From Pseudomonas umsongensis (GTDB lineage Bacteria; Pseudomonadota; Gammaproteobacteria; Pseudomonadales; Pseudomonadaceae), in assembly GCF_002236105.1 (NCBI RefSeq), contig NZ_NIWU01000001.1, positions 1,550,001 to 1,614,000 on the forward strand: 64,000 nucleotides of DNA, in the 5' to 3' direction. The position numbers and the translations under genes were made by a program. The notes beneath the pieces were generated by a model. That model was not told the DNA's origin. It saw nothing but the letters and a program-made list of their open reading frames with translations, and did no database searches. This document shows positions 60,319 to 64,000 of this stretch, piece by piece. The stretch's first letter is position 1; every line of letters begins with the position of its first letter.

Positions 60319-61199
60319 AACGCTTCGGATTTTCAAAGTTCATGCTGGTTTTCGGCCTGTCGTTTATCTACCTGCCGATGCTGATCCTGGTGATCTACTC
60401 GTTCAACGCCTCCAAGCTGGTGACGGTGTGGGGTGGCTGGTCGTTCAAGTGGTACGCCGGCCTGCTCGACAACTCGCAACTGATGGGCTCGGTGGTGCGT
60501 TCGCTGGAAATCGCCTGCTACACCGCGATTGCCGCGGTGGCGCTGGGGACATTGGCTGCATTCGTGCTGACCCGCGTCACGCGCTTCAAGGGCCGCACGC
60601 TGTTCGGTGGCCTGGTGACCGCGCCGCTGGTGATGCCGGAAGTGATCACCGGTCTGTCGCTGTTGCTGCTGTTCGTGGCCATGGCGCAAATGATCGGCTG
60701 GCCGATGGAGCGTGGCATCGTGACGATCTGGATCGCCCACACCACGTTTTGTGCCGCCTACGTGGCAGTGGTAGTCTCCGCGCGCCTTCGCGAACTGGAC
60801 CTGTCCATCGAAGAAGCGGCCATGGACCTGGGTGCGAAACCGTTCAAGGTGTTCTTCCTGATCACCATCCCGATGATCGCGCCGTCACTGGCGGCCGGCG
60901 GCATGATGTCGTTTGCCCTGTCGCTGGATGACCTGGTACTGGCGAGCTTCGTCTCGGGCCCGGGTTCCACCACCCTGCCGATGGAAGTGTTCTCGGCGGT
61001 GCGCCTGGGCGTGAAGCCGGAGATCAACGCCGTGGCCAGCCTGATCCTGTTGGCTGTGTCGATCGTGACCTTCATGGTCTGGTACTTCAGCCGCCGCGCC
61101 GAAGCCAGCCGTAAACGGGCGATCCAGGAAGCGATGGACCAGACTGCCAGCGAATCCTGGCAACAACCGAAAAAGCAAATGGTCGGAGCAACGGCCTAG
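60315..61199 (+). CDS. Polyamine ABC transporter permease (PotC/PotI-like)
   Basis: 294 residues, six predicted helices and the EAA motif (EEAAMDLGAKPFKVFFLITIPMIAPSLAAG) near residue 162. It begins FSKFMLVFGLSFIYLPMLILVIYSFNASKL, characteristic of PotC/PotI. It overlaps the previous permease by four bases. A REPIN fills the gap between it and the binding-protein gene. Confidence 0.9.
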   Translation: MKRFGFSKFMLVFGLSFIYLPMLILVIYSFNASKLVTVWGGWSFKWYAGLLDNSQLMGSVVRSLEIACYTAIAAVALGTLAAFVLTRVTRFKGRTLFGGLVTAPLVMPEVITGLSLLLLFVAMAQMIGWPMERGIVTIWIAHTTFCAAYVAVVVSARLRELDLSIEEAAMDLGAKPFKVFFLITIPMIAPSLAAGGMMSFALSLDDLVLASFVSGPGSTTLPMEVFSAVRLGVKPEINAVASLILLAVSIVTFMVWYFSRRAEASRKRAIQEAMDQTASESWQQPKKQMVGATA

Positions 61200-61207
61200 C
61201 ACCACCC

Positions 61208-61326
61208 CCTGTAGGAGCGAGCATGCTCGCGATGGACGTCAACGATGGCTTGGGCAATCTGAATGAACGCGTTGTCCTTGAGTTTTTCGTCGGAACGCCG
61301 CCCGGAGCAGGCTCGCTCCTACAAGG
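61208..61326. repeat. REPIN, long-spacer type
   Basis: Inverted REP ends enclose about 70 bp. The spacer is the inverted relative of that in the REPIN at 50.8 kb (shared pieces GACGTCAACGAT and AACGCGTTGTC). Confidence 0.9.
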
Positions 61327-61356
61327 ATTTGAATAAGAAAAGAAATGGAGTTGTAC

Positions 61357-62454
61357 ATGAAAATGTTTGGCAGGACTCTGCTGACACTGTCCTTATTGGG
61401 CGTGATCGCCTCGGGCGCCCAGGCCAATGACAAGGTTCTGCGCGTCTATAACTGGTCGGATTACATTGCCCCGGACACCGTCAAGAAGTTCGAAGACGAG
61501 ACCGGCATCCGCGTGACCTACGATGTCTTCGACAGTAACGAAACCCTTGAAGCTCGCTTGCTGGCGGGCAAGTCCGGCTACGACATCGTCGTGCCGTCCA
61601 ACAGTTTCCTGGCCAAGCAGATCAAGGCCGGGGTCTATCAGGAGCTGGACAAGTCGAAGCTGCCCAACTGGCAGAACCTCAATCCGGTGCTGCTGAAAAA
61701 CGCCTCCGCCAGCGACCCGGACAACGCCCACGCCTTCCCGTACATGTGGGGCTCGATCGGCATCGGCTTCAACCCGCAGAAGGTCAAGGATGTGCTTGGC
61801 GCCAACGCCCCGACCAACTCCTGGGACCTGCTGTTCAAACCGGAAAATGCTGAAAAACTCAAAGCCTGCGGCATCAGTTTCCTCGACTCGCCCACCGAGA
61901 TGATCCCGGCCGCCCTTCACTACCTGGGCTACCCGGCGAACGACAAGGACAAGGCGCACATCGCCGAAGCCGAAGCGCTGTTCATGAAAATCCGCCCATC
62001 GGTGGCGTACTTCCATTCCTCGAAGTACATCTCGGACCTGGCCAACGGCAACATCTGCGTGGCCGTCGGTTACTCCGGCGATGTGCTGCAGGCCAAGGCT
62101 CGCGCCCAGGAAGCCGGGGACAAGGTGAAGATCGACTACAGCATCCCGAAAGAAGGCGCCGGCAGTTTCTACGACATGGTCGCCATCCCGCGCGATGCCG
62201 CCAACGTCGAGAACGCCTACCTGTTCATGAACTTCCTGATGCGCCCGGACATCATCGCCGAGATCACCAACAACATCGGCTACAGCAACGCCAATGCGGC
62301 CGCAACGCCGTTGGTGGATGAGGCGATTCGCAATGAGCCGGGTTCGTATCCGCCCGAAGCGGTGATGGCAACCTTGTATGCCATCCCTGACCAGCCGATT
62401 GCGGTACAGCGGATCATGACCCGGGGTTGGACCAAGGTGAAACTCGGCCAGTAA
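61357..62454 (+). CDS. potF: Polyamine-binding periplasmic protein (PotF/SpuD-like)
   Basis: 365 residues from ATG 61357, with GGAG six bases before; an ATG four codons upstream is poorer. Signal peptide ([18 protein letters not shown]), then [56 protein letters not shown], the PotF/SpuD opening with aromatic and acidic ligand residues (Trp in YNWSDYI, Ser and Asp). The C-terminal GWTKVKLG is typical. It captures putrescine or a related polyamine for the upstream ABC transporter. Unusually it follows the permeases rather than preceding the ATPase. Confidence 0.92.
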   Translation: MKMFGRTLLTLSLLGVIASGAQANDKVLRVYNWSDYIAPDTVKKFEDETGIRVTYDVFDSNETLEARLLAGKSGYDIVVPSNSFLAKQIKAGVYQELDKSKLPNWQNLNPVLLKNASASDPDNAHAFPYMWGSIGIGFNPQKVKDVLGANAPTNSWDLLFKPENAEKLKACGISFLDSPTEMIPAALHYLGYPANDKDKAHIAEAEALFMKIRPSVAYFHSSKYISDLANGNICVAVGYSGDVLQAKARAQEAGDKVKIDYSIPKEGAGSFYDMVAIPRDAANVENAYLFMNFLMRPDIIAEITNNIGYSNANAAATPLVDEAIRNEPGSYPPEAVMATLYAIPDQPIAVQRIMTRGWTKVKLGQ

Positions 62455-62486
62455 TTCACTGCACATAAGTGTTGAACTTGATGCCG

Positions 62487-62555
62487 CTTTCGCGAGCAGG
62501 CTCGCTCCCACAATGGAATACGTCCCCCTGTGGGAGCGAGCCTGCTCGCGAAGAG
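62487..62555. repeat. REPIN, short spacer
   Basis: CTTTCGCGAGCAGGCTCGCTCCCACA and its inverted partner GTGGGAGCGAGCCTGCTCGCGAAGAG around a short spacer, 3' of the binding-protein gene. Confidence 0.9.
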
Positions 62556-62656
62556 GCCATAACATTCAACCTGGATTTCAGCTTTAGCTTTTCTATTCAT
62601 GCAGCGCCTTACCACCGCTGCATCCCTCACCTGGCTCCTCGGTTAAGGTGAAGTTT

Positions 62657-62679
62657 GGCGCCCTCGGGCGCCTTTTTTT
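62657..62679 (+). terminator. Rho-independent terminator
   Basis: GGCGCC-CTCG-GGCGCC followed by TTTTTTT, downstream of the binding-protein gene and REPIN. The stem is six base pairs with a four-base loop. Confidence 0.8.
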
Positions 62680-62682
62680 GTG

Positions 62683-62741
62683 ATCGTTCCCACGCTCTGC
62701 GTGGGAATGCAGTCCGGGACGCTCCGCGTTCCAGCTTTAAG
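62683..62741. repeat. Dispersed-type repeat GTTCCCACGCTCTGCGTGGGAA
   Basis: Two adjacent hairpins, GTTCCCACGC..GCGTGGGAA and GGGACGCTCCGCGTTCC, of a type I associate with pseudomonad intergenic repeats. Confidence 0.55.
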
Positions 62742-63281
62742 TCAAACACCCCCCAACGGCCATTCGGCCAGCGCCCGGTAACGGCCCTTGTGCGATTCGA
62801 ACAACGCGAAGCGATCAGCACGCAGGACAAACTCGGGTGGCGTGGGAGACTCCGGCACCGGCGCCCGATAGTCTCGAGCCAAGGTCAAGTGCGGGCGAAA
62901 TTCCCGTGGTGCATCCTCAAGGCCAAAGGGCAACAGGGCCTGCTCCAGGTCATACACCAGCCGCAACAACGCGGGCGATGCCTGCTCGGGTGCCAACACC
63001 AAGACCCCTGCCCTGCGCCAGACGTCGAGTCGATCGAGCTCCACGGTCAAGCGTTCGCCCGACGTTCGTACAGACGCGGCAGCCGTGCAGATATCGGCAA
63101 TCTGCGCGATCGCGACCGCCCCCAGAAACTTCAAGGTCAGATGAAAGTTCTCGACCGGCACCGCACGTCCGCTGCGCAGTTGCAAGGCGCTGCGCCACTG
63201 GGCGATGGCCTTGCGTTGCGCCGGCGCGCAGCCGAGCGCGAAAAACAAGCGCTTGAACGGCTCATGGGTTTCGTCATTCAT
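62742..63281 (-). CDS. thpR: 2'-5' RNA ligase/cyclic phosphodiesterase family (ThpR)
   Basis: 179 residues from ATG 63281. The two HxTx motifs of the 2H phosphoesterase family are HLTL (in ENFHLTLKFLG near residue 47) and HLTL (in FRPHLTLARDY near residue 132). These enzymes act on 2',3'-cyclic or 2'-5' RNA phosphates. Both histidines and threonines are intact. Starts directly with the conserved KRLFFALGCAP; residues of the upstream extension are not conserved. Monocistronic. Confidence 0.9.
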   Translation of the reverse strand: MNDETHEPFKRLFFALGCAPAQRKAIAQWRSALQLRSGRAVPVENFHLTLKFLGAVAIAQIADICTAAASVRTSGERLTVELDRLDVWRRAGVLVLAPEQASPALLRLVYDLEQALLPFGLEDAPREFRPHLTLARDYRAPVPESPTPPEFVLRADRFALFESHKGRYRALAEWPLGGV

Positions 63282-63391
63282 GCCAGATATCTCTGCCGGA
63301 AATAACCTGAGTCTACAACCTGCAAGGCCGCTTCTGGCGTCTGCCGGCATGCAAGTTATAGTTGATGCAGGCGAACCAACCGGAGGGAAGC

Positions 63392-63586
63392 ATGCGACAG
63401 ATCCTCAGTAAGGAACCCTGGTGGGCCACCCCCCCAGAACCCGGTCAGGATGAACTCAAGCTGGAATGGGGCTGGCTGGTGCATTACAGCGAAGGCGAGC
63501 CGCGCTTCGAGTTTGTCCGCGAGCGACCGTCCGATGACGAAATCCGCAACCGCAAGAGTTGCCGGATCACCCCGGCGGCGGAGTGA
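63392..63586 (+). CDS. 64-residue hypothetical protein
   Basis: Small soluble protein opening MRQILSKEPWWATPP; Trp- and acid-rich (LKLEWGWLVHYSEGEPRFEFVRERPSDDEIRN). No family recognised and no membrane or export segment. A strong GGAGGG site precedes the ATG at 63392. It lies between the RNA ligase and DUF1428 genes and is not obviously linked to either. Confidence 0.65.
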   Translation: MRQILSKEPWWATPPEPGQDELKLEWGWLVHYSEGEPRFEFVRERPSDDEIRNRKSCRITPAAE

Positions 63587-63600
63587 TCCGGCGGTTCGGA

Positions 63601-63954
63601 TCAAGCCTTCACGATCATTTCGAAACCGCCGAAGATCATCCTTTGACCATCGAATGGCATGGGATTGACGTCCGGTTGCACCCGCGGATCGCTCATCAGT
63701 TTCGCCATCCCGGCGTCACGCGTGGGCTTGTCCGGCCAGACGATCCAGGAAAACACCACGGTTTCGTTTTCTTTGAGTTTCACCGCCATGGGAAACGAGG
63801 TCACCTTGCCGTCAGGCACGTCGTCACCCCAACACTCGGCGAGGCTGAGCGCGCCGTTCTCGATGAAAATGGCAGCGGCCATCTCGGCGTGCTTGCGGAA
63901 TTTTTCGCGGTTGGCGGTGGGTACGGCAATGACAAAGCCATCAACATAGGACAT
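63601..63954 (-). CDS. DUF1428 protein
   Basis: 117 residues, the full length of the family. It opens SYVDGFVIAVPTANREKFRKHAEMAAAIF and has ECWGDDVPDGKVTSFPMAVKL and WIVWPDKPTRDAGMAKLMSDPR, then a conserved MPFDGQRMIFGGFEMI C-terminus. These are dimeric alpha/beta-barrel-like (dimeric ferredoxin fold) proteins of unknown function, related to YbaA. Starts with AAGGAGAACCTC upstream. Confidence 0.9.
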   Translation of the reverse strand: MSYVDGFVIAVPTANREKFRKHAEMAAAIFIENGALSLAECWGDDVPDGKVTSFPMAVKLKENETVVFSWIVWPDKPTRDAGMAKLMSDPRVQPDVNPMPFDGQRMIFGGFEMIVKA

Positions 63955-64000
63955 GAGGTTCTCCTTGGGTCATGGGTTGATCTGTTGATTAGTCGACTGG

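Noticed and set aside
7518-62555. CRISPR-like repeats
   Set aside because: The repeated units are paired inverted REP sequences at dispersed sites, not regularly spaced direct repeats.

Overview
The window looks like a chromosomal segment of a Pseudomonas of the fluorescens/putida type. The evidence is high-GC coding with Pseudomonas codon habits, the dispersed REP/REPIN repeats built on GTAGGAGCGAGC...GCTCGCGA, a napEDABC operon, a complete type VI secretion (T6SS) locus and a gamma-glutamyl polyamine pathway. No tRNA, rRNA, CRISPR array, transposase or integrase was seen. The window edge truncates one gene, at the left end.

Layout: 1-1.4 kb, a two-gene sugar module on the minus strand (family 2 glycosyltransferase, nucleotide-sugar epimerase). 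1.6-5.7 kb, a SleB-type cell-wall hydrolase, a secreted CAP-domain protein, a bestrophin-like channel and a ChrA-type chromate transporter. 6.1-8.9 kb, a glutamine-synthetase-like ligase and an FAD amine oxidase separated by a REPIN. 9.4-13.5 kb, napEDABC (periplasmic nitrate reductase without napF). 13.5-41.9 kb, one long minus-strand T6SS operon: tssB-C-K-L-ompA-hcp-clpV-vgrG, then a cargo island (DUF4123 adaptor, Tle1-type phospholipase, DUF3304 genes), then a membrane protein, tssM-A-F-G-J-E and a VasL/OmpA fusion, followed by an exported protein of unknown role. 42.4-43.9 kb, an unrecognised cytosolic protein facing the T6SS operon and a convergent TolB-like regulator. 44.2-50.4 kb, an uncharacterised catabolic module (flavin monooxygenase, RidA, DUF1028, ArgE-like deacylase, LysR regulator, NCS1 permease). 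50.4-51.0 kb, a structured repeat and a REPIN. 51.0-62.5 kb, two small genes, a PuuR-like regulator, then a putrescine catabolism and uptake cluster (PuuB-, PuuC-, PuuA- and PuuD-like enzymes, an ABC transporter) with REPINs in its gaps. 62.7-64 kb, a 2'-5' RNA ligase family protein, a short hypothetical and a DUF1428 protein.

The most unusual part is the T6SS cargo island at 25.4-29.6 kb. Three DUF3304 genes alternate with three reading frames that all start like the Tle1 effector: one full (768 aa), one reduced to 54 codons by an internal deletion joining its first ~18 and last ~34 residues, and one 43-codon relic sharing only the first residues. Every junction keeps the same overlap (13 bp immunity-to-effector, 14 bp effector-to-immunity), and the relic overlaps the next T6SS gene by ATGA. 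The island therefore looks like successive effector-immunity cassettes whose toxin parts were deleted while immunity copies and the chain of overlapping cistrons feeding tssM were preserved. All functional names rest on reading the protein sequences by eye; no database search was run.
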